Below are positions 1 to 9,595 of a stretch of DNA of 64,000 nt, piece by piece. The translations under genes were made by a program, and so were the position numbers. The notes beneath the pieces are model-generated. The model searched no databases, was not told the origin of the DNA, and was given only the letters and a program-made list of their open reading frames with translations. Source of the stretch: an uncultured Bacteroidales bacterium. GTDB lineage: Bacteria; Bacteroidota; Bacteroidia; Bacteroidales; FEN-979. The DNA lies in assembly GCA_903875045.1 (NCBI GenBank), contig CAIQUS010000157.1, forward strand, positions 21,787 through 85,786, read 5' to 3'. Numbering within the stretch: position 1 is the stretch's first letter; every line of letters begins with the position of its first letter.

Positions 1-108
1 GTGAATAATCCTGTTGAAATCGCTTAATGGGATGTCTGTCACCAAAAGCGCCGAATTGGTCAGGATCTGCTCGGCCTTTTCACGAAGGGAGTTAAGCTTT
101 TCATTCAT
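1..108 (-). CDS. N-terminal fragment of a probable PAS/sensor histidine kinase (runs off the window)
   Basis: The first 36 codons of a minus-strand gene are present, beginning MNEKLNSLREKAEQIL and leaving the window at base 1. The start is 9 bp after the stop of the CheB-CheR hybrid, so the two are probably co-transcribed. A short charged N-terminal helix followed by a DIPLSDFNRIIH-like stretch resembles the opening of PAS-containing sensor kinases that often follow CheB-CheR hybrids. That family assignment is inference from a short fragment and could be wrong; the coding call is better supported than the function. Confidence 0.5.
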   Translation of the reverse strand, partial: MNEKLNSLREKAEQILTNSALLVTDIPLSDFNRIIH

Positions 109-117
109 GATCCGGAA

Positions 118-3100
118 TTATTGAGGTTTATCATGGCCGGACTTGCCGGTGGCCTTTTTGTGTATTTTCTGAAGTTCCCGGAGTTGATCTTCCAGAATCT
201 TTTGATCGGTTATATCCTGTACGATGACGGCAAACTGGTTTTTACCTGGGCGGAAAGCGCTTATCCTGAAGGTTTTATTTAGTTCTTTGCTGTATTCGAC
301 AAAATGGGCGGGAATCCCGGTTGTCACAACCTCCCCGTATCGTTGAATCCAGCCCGGATCGAGTTGGGGAAAAATCTCCAGGATAGTTTTCCCAAGAATC
401 TCTTTTGACTTCAGGCCGGTATGTTCCTCGAAAGCGGGATTTACACTGATGAAGCGATAATTGACCGGCTCGTTCGCCTTATTGAAAAGCATTTCATGGA
501 CAGCAATGCCATTCTGCATTTCATCGAAAAGTTGCCGGAAGTGTTTTTCTGTAATCATGGCGTCGGACTGGGCCTCCCTTTGGATAGTGATGTCCTGGAA
601 TGTGGCATAGACCTGGAACGGTGTTTTTGCCCCCGGTTTGAACATCGGTACCGCACTGACATGGATCCATGTAGTATTTTGCTTTTTTGGATTGTATACC
701 CCCATGATCACACCGCTGATTTTATTTCCGGTTTTGAGTGCGATCATAGAAGGATGTTCTTCCCCGGGGAATGGTGACCCGTCCTCATGAACAGAGTGCC
801 AGTGCGGATCGATCGATTTTTTTCCCTGCATTTGCTCCAGGGTCAGGCCTAGTATGTTTTCAGCGGCAGGATTCACGGATGTTATTTCGCCCCTGTCGTT
901 TTGATATACTACACCCAGTTCCATCGTGTCAAAAAGGTTTTTAAACCGTTCCTCCGAGGTCATGAGTGCAGATCTCGACTTTTTAAGCTCCGTGATATCA
1001 AAAAAGGAGGCAACCAGCCCCGAATATGATTTTGGACCTATGCTGTATGGTTCGACCCGCATCATGTAGAAACGGCCGTTTTCATCGGCAATTTCCAGTT
1101 CGACGGGTTTCAGGTCCGACAGTACAACCCTGAAGAGTGCAACCGGGTCGGAATTGGAGATGAAGTTGGGGATGTGGGTGATCGGGCGCCCGATGTCGTT
1201 GTTCAGCAGGCTGAACAATTTGGTGATATTCGGAGAGAACCGCCGTACCTCAAAATTTTCATCGATCAGCAGGAAGCTGATCTGGGAGATGCTCAGAATA
1301 TTGTCAATATCGTTGGTCAGTTCGGTCAGTTCAATGATTTTGCTCTGGTATTCGGCATTGACCGTGAACAGTTCCTCATTGGTCGATTGAAGCTCTTCAT
1401 TGGTTGACTGCAACTCCTCGTTGCTTGCCAGAAGCTCTTCATTGGTCGCCTGTAACTCTTCATTGGAAGTCTCCAGCTCCTCGATGGTAGCCTGTAGGTT
1501 TTCCCTGGTGAACTGCAACTCCTGCTCGAGACTGTGCAGGTGGTCTTCCGCCTCTTTCGACATGTCATAAGACTGGATGCTCAGGGTCTGGTCTACAAGG
1601 TCGATCTTCCGGGTCTCCCCGATGATGACCGTCGCGAGGTCATCCTGGCCCTTTTTTTTGGCAAACGGGATGATCCTGATGTTAACCAGAACCTCGGTAG
1701 TGTTCTGCTTGATCCGGATGTTTGAAAAACGAACCTCCTGGTGTAGACGGAATACCTTCTGGAGCCCGGTGGTAATCGGGATGGTCAGCTCCTTGATGGT
1801 CATTTTTGAAATGTCGTTGATCAGTTTCCCGATGGGCACTTTGATATACTGTGCCGGGTCTCCCAGTGTATGAAGGATCTCAAGGTTTTCGTTGACAATC
1901 AGTGAGAGGGGAAGGTAATCAGTGGAGACGGTTTCGAAAAAGCGCTCCAGGATCCGTTCCTCTTCCGAGGCTTTGAAGAAACGCCTTAAACCCGAATAAT
2001 GGCTTCTCATGTCGCGGCTGCGTGTGTCGGTGGCCGACAACAGGTGCGATGCATCAGCCACAGGCCTTGAAAGTCCCCTCGACCTGTAAATCTTGTGCTT
2101 TACATCGAGCGGTTCGAAGTAATCGCTCATTTCACCTGTCGATTCGCTCAGGCCAAGGAAAAGAAATCCACCGGCGACAAGTGAGAAGTTGAAGAATTCG
2201 AACACCTTTTTCTGCAGGTTTGGCTGCAGGTAAATCATCAGGTTCCGGCAACTGAGCAATGAAATGTTGGTGAAAGGGGGATCCTTGATGATGTTGTGCT
2301 GCGCAAAAACGACCATCTCCCTGATGGTCCTTGCAATCTGGATCGTGTCGTCCTTCTTGAGAAAATACTTGGTCAGTAATTCCGACGGGATATCGGCCCG
2401 GATGCTTTCGGGGTACGATCCGGCCGCCGCATAGTGAATAGCTTCCCGGTCAATGTCGGTTGCAAAAATTTTCACATTGAAATCCTGTTTTGTACGCTCC
2501 ATGTATTCGCGGGCAAGGATGGCCAGGCTGTAGGCCTCCTCCCCGGTGGAGCAACCTGCTACCCAGAATCTTAACTCCCGGTTGGGGGCCAAACCGAAAA
2601 CATTCTGCATCCACTTGTCCGTCAGTGTGTTAAATGCTTCCTGGTCTCTGAAGAAACTGGTCACGCCAATGAGCAGTTCGCGGTACAGCACGGTTACTTC
2701 CCCGGGATTCCTGATAATAAAATCAACATAATCGTTCAGGCTGTCGGTCTGGTTGATCGCCATGCGTCGTTCAATTCGCCTGATGATCGTATTGGGCTTA
2801 TAGTACGTAAAGTCAACCTTGCATCTTTCCCGCAAAATGGAAAAAATACGCGTCAGCCCGTCTTCATCACTTACAATGGTTTCGGATCGTACAGCTTTTG
2901 CCGCATAAGGGTGTTTGGCGAATGAAAGAAGCTGCCCGGGCATCTGTTCGGGAGCGAGGATGAAGTCACTTAACCCGGTAGAGATGGCTGCCCGGGGCAT
3001 ACCGTCGAACCGGGCAGAGTCTTCTTTCTGGACGATAACCATTCCGCCATATTCCTTGATGACCCTCAACCCCCTTGTTCCATCGCTGCCGGTTCCGGAA

Positions 3101-3530
3101 AGGATGATCCCGATAGACTTTTCGGCCTGGTCTTCTGCCAGTGATTTGAAGAAAACATCTATCGGCAGGTTCACCCCCTTTGAATGATCCTGCTCACTTA
3201 AGATCAGTTTCCCGTGGAAGATGCTCAGGTTCTTTTTAGGCGGAATCAGGTAAACATGATTCGGAAGTACCGCCATGTTATCCTCAGCACGGTGCACCGG
3301 CATCGAGGTTTTTTTCGACAACAACTCGACCATCAGGCTTTTATAGTCGGGTGATAAATGCTGTATCACAATGAAGGCAAACCCGCTCGACGATGTCATG
3401 CTCGAAAAGAAGGTGTCAATTGCTTCAAGCCCGCCGGCAGAGGCCCCGATTGCAACATAATAGGATGGAGTATCAGTTCCTGGATCTATAACTTTCTTCC
3501 CGGATTTATTTTCGGAAGATTGCTTTTCAT
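118..3530 (-). CDS. CheB-CheR-PAS hybrid chemotaxis-type protein, with an apparent N-terminal frameshift
   Basis: This fuses a CheB methylesterase domain, a CheR methyltransferase domain, a long coiled coil and several PAS domains (about 1100 aa). CheB residues visible are the IQH histidine and the GTGSDGT aspartate. The CheR part has IRRIERRM, the SAM-site [12 protein letters not shown] and the SCRNLMIYL block. The heptad-rich coiled coil (EELxxxNEELxS repeats) covers roughly residues 630-710, and PAS modules fill the C-terminus. The first in-frame ATG (3399) lies after the catalytic serine motif VAIGASAGG, which is encoded in the same open frame upstream to 3534. That extension has no ATG, GTG or TTG. 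An ATG at 3528-3530 would join it if one A were added to the A4 run at 3509-3512, so a one-base deletion or assembly error is likely. Known relatives couple stimulus sensing to methylation-type signalling; the specific role here is unknown. Confidence 0.85.
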
Positions 3531-3807
3531 AAGGTCAGTGTTTTGGTGAAAAAAACTCCAGTCTGGAATATTTTAAATCCAGGGATTACAAACGATTGGT
3601 ATTAATCGAACAAAAATAAAAAAAAATGTTTATAAAGTTATTTTGAAAAAATCGGATATTCAGGGATTCTGTGGACGGTCTTTTCAGGACGCGCGGGAAC
3701 GCGTTCTGCCGGTTATAAACAGACAGCTGATTTAGTTGCCGTGGAATTTCAAACAAGATATTTATACCTGCCAGACAGGTAATTAGAGTGATAATCCAGG
3801 TTTCGGT
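3531..3807. other. AT-rich intergenic region with a possible promoter and a small hairpin
   Basis: No gene is seen here. A minus-strand TATTTTTG (complement of 3611-3618) fits the Bacteroidota -7 consensus TAnnTTTG and is oriented toward the CheB-CheR hybrid, but no good -33 TTTG is evident at the right distance. ACCTG and CAGGT arms at 3766-3780 form a short hairpin just beyond the end of the FG-GAP gene and may act in transcript termination; there is no T-run. Confidence 0.4.
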
Positions 3808-6800
3808 CTACTGTGTTTTAATAATCTTCGCCAATCCTGAACCGCCTGAAGAAACTACCTTGAGTACATATATGCCGGCTGGCAAATCAGTAATGGAGAA
3901 TGACTGCTTCCATAAATTGGTAATATCATTCCTATACAGGCATTTTCCGAACATTCCGTAGATCTCAACTCTCCCGCCTGGCTCTTGTTTTTTAATAAAT
4001 TCAAGAGTGAAATCCCCCGGGGTCGGGTTTGGATAGACCCTGAATGACAGGACTGAAGGTCCATTTCCTTTTGACAAAGAATCTGTAACCGATTTTAAAA
4101 CAAGGCTTTGTGACTGGGAACAATAATTTCCGTTTGTTGAAATGTAGGCATTCATGTAACCTCCTGAAGATACTTTTGTACCGGGCAGGAAGATTATATT
4201 CTGACCTGCAATAAGCGTTGCACTTCCTCCGGAATTGACTAAGAAGTAGGAGCCGCTCCCCGCAACAGTTATCGTTTGCTGGGCATTATAACAATTCGTC
4301 TGGCCATTAGCAACAGTAACATTGTTCAGTCCCAGCATAGCCTGAACAAACGGATTCACCGTGACTGAAAAATCTGCCGAAATTGTTCCGTTGCCGCAGT
4401 TATTGGTTCCTTTTACCGTAATTATTCCTGAAGAAGCAATTGATCCAAAGGTGACGGTAATGTTGTTCGTATTTGTTCCTGATGTTATAAATGCTCCCAT
4501 CGGCAGTGTCCAGGTATAGCCGATTGCATTTGCAATGCTGCCAACGCTGTAGACTACCCCGGTCTGACCGGCAGTCACTGTTCCAGGGCCGGAGATAGCT
4601 CCTGCGGCTGAAGGCAGCGGGTTGACTACGACATCATACTGTGTCGGATTAGCGGGTATGCAACCGTTTGCATCGGCATAAGCGGCTTTCACCCATTGAT
4701 TTCCTGATGAATTCCATGTAACTTGTATGATGCTGGTATTGTTTCCTCCGGTTATGTTTCCCCCGGCTGAAATACTCCAGCTGTAATTCGTCTTATTAAA
4801 ATCGGTACTGTACATCACGTTGACAGCACCAATACATGGTGATGGATTTCCCCACACTGAAGGAACAATAACCGGGCAGGTGACCTGGTTAACTGGGTTG
4901 TTTGCTGCATCACTTGTATTGTATGCTTCATCCCCGGCAGTTCCGTTATATTCACAAACCATGATTCTGTAGGTGGTGCCCGGGCTCAGGGCTGTAACTG
5001 TAATATCCGAAGGATGGCTGGTGCCGTTGAATATGCAGAACCATCCGGTGCTCCCGATCTGAGTTCCGGTTTCAAATGCAGCTCCCGGGCTGTATGTTGT
5101 ATGATTTGCAGGGCTGGCTGAGCCTGACGATGCCTGTTTTATAAACACCGCCCTTGAACTCCCATCACCATCGGTCCAGTTGAAAGAGAACTGTGCCGAC
5201 TGCACATTGCTGATTACAATATTGGTCGCCTGGGTGGCAGGTGCGTCAATGTTGAAATTATTTGAAACTTTAAAATCAGCTTCCCCAAGCCCTCCGTTGG
5301 AATTCGGATAGATCCACTTGCTATAAACCTGGGTCATTCCCTTTACCAGGTTGTATTTGTACCTGACCCTCCACTTGTACATGGTCTGATCTGTTAATCC
5401 GCTGACAAGCTCGGTGACCGGCAGACCTGGTGGCAACGGATCTATCCAACCGGATTCGGTGAGGCCGATACCATTGAACATGGTTCCCAGGGGTTTCACT
5501 TCGAACTGGATTTTTACATTGGTCCTTCCGCAAAATGTCCTGCCGTACAATCTCACGCCGGCCTGACTGATTGAATGGGTTGCCAACCCGGTAGCAACAG
5601 GAGTAATGAGATCCGCCCTGAACTGCCTGGGCCTCACATCAAAACCACCTGTTGCATTACCGTAGTATAAAAATGTCCTGCCCTCCCTGTACAAAACATT
5701 TTCATATAACATGGAGCCGATAATGACATCGGAATACCCGTCTCCGTTTACGTCGCCTGCCGTAGCAACGGAATACCCGTAGAGTGCTGCAACCTGGTTC
5801 GATTCTGATGTCCAGTCAGGATTCAGCGAAGGCCCCGAAGGGTTGCCATAAAACAGGTAAGCCTTGCCTTCATTCACCTGCTCATGATCATAATAGCGTG
5901 CACCTATAATGACGTCTGAGTATCCGTCCCCGTTTACATCCCCTGCGGTGGATACTGAGTTGCCCAGTGAAGACTCTCCCTGGTTTGATATGTAAGACCA
6001 TGTCGGTTCAGTGGAAAGACCGGCAGCGCTGCCGTTAAAGATAAAGGCACCCCCTGAATAATCATAATTCGGTGCTCCGGCTACTATATCTGAAAAACCA
6101 TCTCCGTTCACATCCCCGGCCGATGCAACCGACCATCCCAACTGGGCCGAGGCCTGGTTTGATTCTTTTGTCCAGTCCGGAGTAGGGGAAACGCCGGTAG
6201 CACTTCCGTGAAATACTAAGACTTTACCTTCGTAAGTCTGGCTGTTCCCGCTTGAAAAGCCCGGAGCACCCGCAATTACATCTGCATACCCGTCACCGTT
6301 GACATCTCCTGCCGTTGATACGGAATAACCTAAATTTGCCCCATCCGCACCCGACACTACTGTCACTGCCGGAGTTATGGCCAACCCGGATGCAGAGCCT
6401 AAAAAAATAAATGCTCCTCCTTCGCTGGTAAAATTGTTAAAGAAACCCGGAGCGCCGATAATCACATCAGAAAAACCATCCCCGTTCACATCGCCCGCAG
6501 TTGATACCGACCAGCCCATTTGGGCATAAGCCTGGTCTGATTCAACCGACCAGTCGGCATTCCCGGGGTTGCCATTCGGTCCCAGGCCAAGCGGGCCGCC
6601 ATACCAAACAAATACTTTTCCCTCATCGGTCTGACCATTGATGTAACCGTATGCTCCGACAATGATGTCGGAATACCCGTCCCCGTTCACATCCCCGGCA
6701 GAGGAAACAGAATGGCCGAGCATTGAATTAACTTTGTCCGATTCAGCTGTCCAGCTGGCGGTAGCCGGCAGGCCCCATTTACTTCCAAAATATACAAATA

Positions 6801-9201
6801 CTTTTCCTGCCTGAGAAAAACCGTTGGTATACATGTCAGCTCCTGCAATCACATCCGAATAGCCATCGCCATTCACATCCCCTGCAGATGCTACCGAAAC
6901 CCCGAAATATGAACTTACCTGGCCACCATCGGCAGTCCAGTTTGCTATATCAGCCAGGCCTGAAACCCCTCCATTATACAGAACCACCCGTCCTTCCCAA
7001 TGTTTCGTATCGGTATAAAGCGGTGCACCAATGATAACATCTGAAAAACCATCTCCGTTAACATCACCAGCCCCTGATACGGATGTAGCAAACAGTTCTG
7101 TTGGCTGGGATCCACTTACACTCCAGTTTTCGGTTGGAGAAAGTCCAGCCGGGCTTCCGAAATAGACCCTGGCCTTACCGGGCCTGTCCTCCCCGTATTC
7201 AACCCGGCCATCCTGGCCTATAATAATATCTGAATACCCGTCACCATTTACATCACCTGCTGTTGAAACCGTCATGCCAAAATATAATAGTTCAGGATCA
7301 GGACCGGCTGACCAGTCCGCATTGGAAGGTGTACCATTTTCACCAAGTCCGTTTGGGCCCCCGTACCATGCAAAAGCCTTTCCATTTGTGGGCCCCGGGT
7401 CAGGGTAAAGGAAGGCACCTGCAACAATATCGGAATACCCGTCCCCGTTTACATCGCCGGCAGTGGATACCGACCAACCAAGTTGTGCATAACCAAAGTC
7501 GCTTGTGGCCTTCCAATCAGAGTTCTCAGGTGTTCCTGTTTGACCTAACCCGCCTGAACCACCGTACCAGACAAATAATGCGCAATCAATCGTGTGGAAG
7601 GAATCATCGAAAACCTCAATACCGCAAATGATATCGGAATATCCGTCTCCGTTCACATCTCCTGCTGTCCGGCCGTCACGTATAACGGTGTTAGCAAGCC
7701 ATTCCGCTTTCCAGTCGGCATTCTGGGGTGTTCCGCTTACACCCAGACCAAAAGGGCCACCGTACCAGACAAACTCGGCCGCTCCGATAAAATACTGGTT
7801 TTCATCACGGGACTCAGCGTTGACCATAATATCGGAATACCCGTCCCCGTTCACATCCCCAGTCGTGGAGACAGCCATGCCCAGACTCCAGACACCCGCA
7901 GGATCTTCAGCCACCCAACTGGGAAAGGTCGAAAGACCCCCTGAACCTCCGTAAAATACACTTACACATCCTTCACCGGTTACAGTACTATTATATTCAT
8001 GTGGCGTACCGATAATAATGTCAGAATATCCATCGCCATTCACATCCCCCGCACAGGCGACAGAAGCATGAAAGAAGTTTGCATTGTTCCCGGGTGACCA
8101 GCTTGGGGTTATGGAAAGTCCTGACGGACTTCCGTAAAAACAATAGGGCACCACTGCATCCGGTCCTCCCTGGTAGCCGACACTGACAAGCACATCAGAG
8201 TACCCGTCGCCATTCACATCTCCTGCACTTGCCACTTCTTCACCAATCCTCGCCTCTTTAATACCCGACTTATACTCCCAGTTGGCCACGGAGGACAAGG
8301 GGTCGACGGTGATGGGATAAACAGCATTCCTGTCATCGACGATGATGGAAAATTCATGATCGCCGGCCTGCTCCATCCTGGCAGCAAGGGCTGTGTGATT
8401 CGCGTCCCAAACTTTAAGATGATCATAATGCATCACAGCCTTCCCGCTTTCATCTTTCAGTTCAACACCATCTCTTCCTCCAACAAGGGCAAGAGTCGTA
8501 TTAACGCGTAATGAAAGGGTCAGCGGATCGTCCTGAGCTGAGAATCGGTTTTTTACGATGAAATCCTGACGCATGCCGTCCCCATTATTTGTAAAATGAA
8601 TCCGGACCTGGCTGTCTTCAACTGATGCGGTGTTTTTCGTGACAGAGAGGTCATTCCCTGTGAATTTAATGGTGTCTTTGCCTTTGGCAACCCCGTCAAG
8701 GGAAAATTCTGCGGACCAGTCGGAGATCTCTCTGAACTTTTTATCACGCTCTTTGACCATTTTATCGAAAGGATCAAAGAGGGGAATCCTGGTTTGACGA
8801 GGTTTTACAATAAACCCGTCCAGTTGGTAAGTAAAGATAAGATTCTGGGCGCGGTTGGGAGACTGGTAAACTCCTTTTTCGGTAAGCCATGAAATTTCAT
8901 ATTCCATGTCCATGATCACCTGCCGGGCTTTTGACCACCAGTCAGGATCAATCCCGGAACCCGGATTGTTATTCTTCAGTGGTAATGTTGCAGAGGGCTG
9001 GCCGGAAACGCGGAGATTGTGGTTTTCTGATGTATGACTTTGCTTTACCTTGGTAGGCATGGGCTGTACCCTTGCTTTATCCAATGTTACAGAATAAAAT
9101 AAAAAAATGAAAATCAATAAAATTGATATCCGGGTAAAGTTCCAGGCAAAAGATTTGCGCGAAGTTTTTTTTCTCATGGTAAAGTTTGGTGATGTTTGCA
9201 T
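3808..9201 (-). CDS. Giant secreted FG-GAP repeat protein with T9SS type A sorting domain
   Basis: A 1797-residue exported protein. A hydrophobic signal sequence follows a basic stretch at residues 10-40; a second start at Met9 (9177) is equally plausible. After about 300 residues without a recognised domain come 14 FG-GAP/integrin-alpha-like repeats, each with an AGDVNGDGYSD-type calcium loop, spaced about 63 aa. These are followed by fibronectin III-like and PKD-like Ig folds (about 1300-1620), a 3-coathanger-stack-like segment (about 1620-1700) and a T9SS C-terminal domain starting at RVYPNPTPGDF and ending GIYVLKVVSSGG...KIIKTQ. Family knowledge indicates calcium-bound beta-propellers exported through the outer membrane by T9SS and anchored on the surface or released. 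It lies divergent from another secreted propeller gene. The ligand is unknown. Confidence 0.9.
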   Translation of the reverse strand: MQTSPNFTMRKKTSRKSFAWNFTRISILLIFIFLFYSVTLDKARVQPMPTKVKQSHTSENHNLRVSGQPSATLPLKNNNPGSGIDPDWWSKARQVIMDMEYEISWLTEKGVYQSPNRAQNLIFTYQLDGFIVKPRQTRIPLFDPFDKMVKERDKKFREISDWSAEFSLDGVAKGKDTIKFTGNDLSVTKNTASVEDSQVRIHFTNNGDGMRQDFIVKNRFSAQDDPLTLSLRVNTTLALVGGRDGVELKDESGKAVMHYDHLKVWDANHTALAARMEQAGDHEFSIIVDDRNAVYPITVDPLSSVANWEYKSGIKEARIGEEVASAGDVNGDGYSDVLVSVGYQGGPDAVVPYCFYGSPSGLSITPSWSPGNNANFFHASVACAGDVNGDGYSDIIIGTPHEYNSTVTGEGCVSVFYGGSGGLSTFPSWVAEDPAGVWSLGMAVSTTGDVNGDGYSDIMVNAESRDENQYFIGAAEFVWYGGPFGLGVSGTPQNADWKAEWLANTVIRDGRTAGDVNGDGYSDIICGIEVFDDSFHTIDCALFVWYGGSGGLGQTGTPENSDWKATSDFGYAQLGWSVSTAGDVNGDGYSDIVAGAFLYPDPGPTNGKAFAWYGGPNGLGENGTPSNADWSAGPDPELLYFGMTVSTAGDVNGDGYSDIIIGQDGRVEYGEDRPGKARVYFGSPAGLSPTENWSVSGSQPTELFATSVSGAGDVNGDGFSDVIIGAPLYTDTKHWEGRVVLYNGGVSGLADIANWTADGGQVSSYFGVSVASAGDVNGDGYSDVIAGADMYTNGFSQAGKVFVYFGSKWGLPATASWTAESDKVNSMLGHSVSSAGDVNGDGYSDIIVGAYGYINGQTDEGKVFVWYGGPLGLGPNGNPGNADWSVESDQAYAQMGWSVSTAGDVNGDGFSDVIIGAPGFFNNFTSEGGAFIFLGSASGLAITPAVTVVSGADGANLGYSVSTAGDVNGDGYADVIAGAPGFSSGNSQTYEGKVLVFHGSATGVSPTPDWTKESNQASAQLGWSVASAGDVNGDGFSDIVAGAPNYDYSGGAFIFNGSAAGLSTEPTWSYISNQGESSLGNSVSTAGDVNGDGYSDVIIGARYYDHEQVNEGKAYLFYGNPSGPSLNPDWTSESNQVAALYGYSVATAGDVNGDGYSDVIIGSMLYENVLYREGRTFLYYGNATGGFDVRPRQFRADLITPVATGLATHSISQAGVRLYGRTFCGRTNVKIQFEVKPLGTMFNGIGLTESGWIDPLPPGLPVTELVSGLTDQTMYKWRVRYKYNLVKGMTQVYSKWIYPNSNGGLGEADFKVSNNFNIDAPATQATNIVISNVQSAQFSFNWTDGDGSSRAVFIKQASSGSASPANHTTYSPGAAFETGTQIGSTGWFCIFNGTSHPSDITVTALSPGTTYRIMVCEYNGTAGDEAYNTSDAANNPVNQVTCPVIVPSVWGNPSPCIGAVNVMYSTDFNKTNYSWSISAGGNITGGNNTSIIQVTWNSSGNQWVKAAYADANGCIPANPTQYDVVVNPLPSAAGAISGPGTVTAGQTGVVYSVGSIANAIGYTWTLPMGAFITSGTNTNNITVTFGSIASSGIITVKGTNNCGNGTISADFSVTVNPFVQAMLGLNNVTVANGQTNCYNAQQTITVAGSGSYFLVNSGGSATLIAGQNIIFLPGTKVSSGGYMNAYISTNGNYCSQSQSLVLKSVTDSLSKGNGPSVLSFRVYPNPTPGDFTLEFIKKQEPGGRVEIYGMFGKCLYRNDITNLWKQSFSITDLPAGIYVLKVVSSGGSGLAKIIKTQ
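5660..8250 (-). repeat. 14 coding repeats encoding FG-GAP blades
   Basis: A motif encoding GDVNGDG(Y/F)(S/A)D recurs 14 times at about 190-bp spacing within the FG-GAP gene. On the plus strand this appears as repeated variants of CCGTTCACATC(C/T)CC. The repeats have diverged between motifs, so this is protein-level repetition and not a fresh DNA amplification. Fourteen blades fit two seven-bladed propellers. Confidence 0.9.
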
Positions 9202-9489
9202 TTGTTGGTTAAAATCCCGTAGATCAAATCAGAAGCAACTAGTCCATAATAAAAGCAGGGTTGTTTGCCAAAATGATAGATCACCCTGAATTCTAATCTG
9301 GTGCCAATGATAAAAGAGTACAATAATATCAAATAATTATGAAAGCGGGAAATATATTAATTGATCAGGATTAATCGTGCACCACGACGCAGTTGGGTGT
9401 AGTCCCAATATAAATGTGCAGGAAAGAAGTCATGAATGTTCGCTCAATCCAATTGTTAATATATTAACACTTAATAACTTAAATATTTC

Positions 9490-9520
9490 TTGACATCTCC
9501 TTTCAATTACATTAATTTTG
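9490..9520 (+). promoter_or_regulatory. Bacteroidota-type promoter for the BNR-propeller gene
   Basis: TTGAC at 9490-9494 and TAATTTTG at 9513-9520 match the -33 TTG and -7 TAnnTTTG consensus, with about 20 bp between them. The predicted transcript start falls near 9527, leaving about 70 nt of leader before the ATG at 9596. The rest of the 9202-9489 divergent region shows no gene. A weak -24/-12-like TGGCAC on the minus strand (complement of about 9301-9306) lies upstream of the FG-GAP gene, but its -12 half is poor. Confidence 0.6.
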
Positions 9521-9595
9521 GGCGCAATTATCAAAAAACAATTTTATGTGAAGAAACCTTCAGTTCTTCTCATCAGCAAACGAAGGGGCCCAAAA

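Noticed and set aside
5660..8250. Dockerin-like calcium loops (DVNGDGYSD)
   Set aside because: Dockerins carry two such loops in about 60 residues. Here the loop recurs once per blade, 14 times, with FG-GAP spacing, so these are propeller blades.
9286..9306. Second sigma-54 promoter upstream of the FG-GAP gene
   Set aside because: The minus strand has a good TGGCAC, but the -12 half reads TAGA instead of TTGC, too weak to call.
9518..9595. N-terminal extension of the BNR-propeller protein from a TTG
   Set aside because: The TTG lies inside the -7 promoter element and the extension precedes a normal signal peptide starting at ATG 9596.
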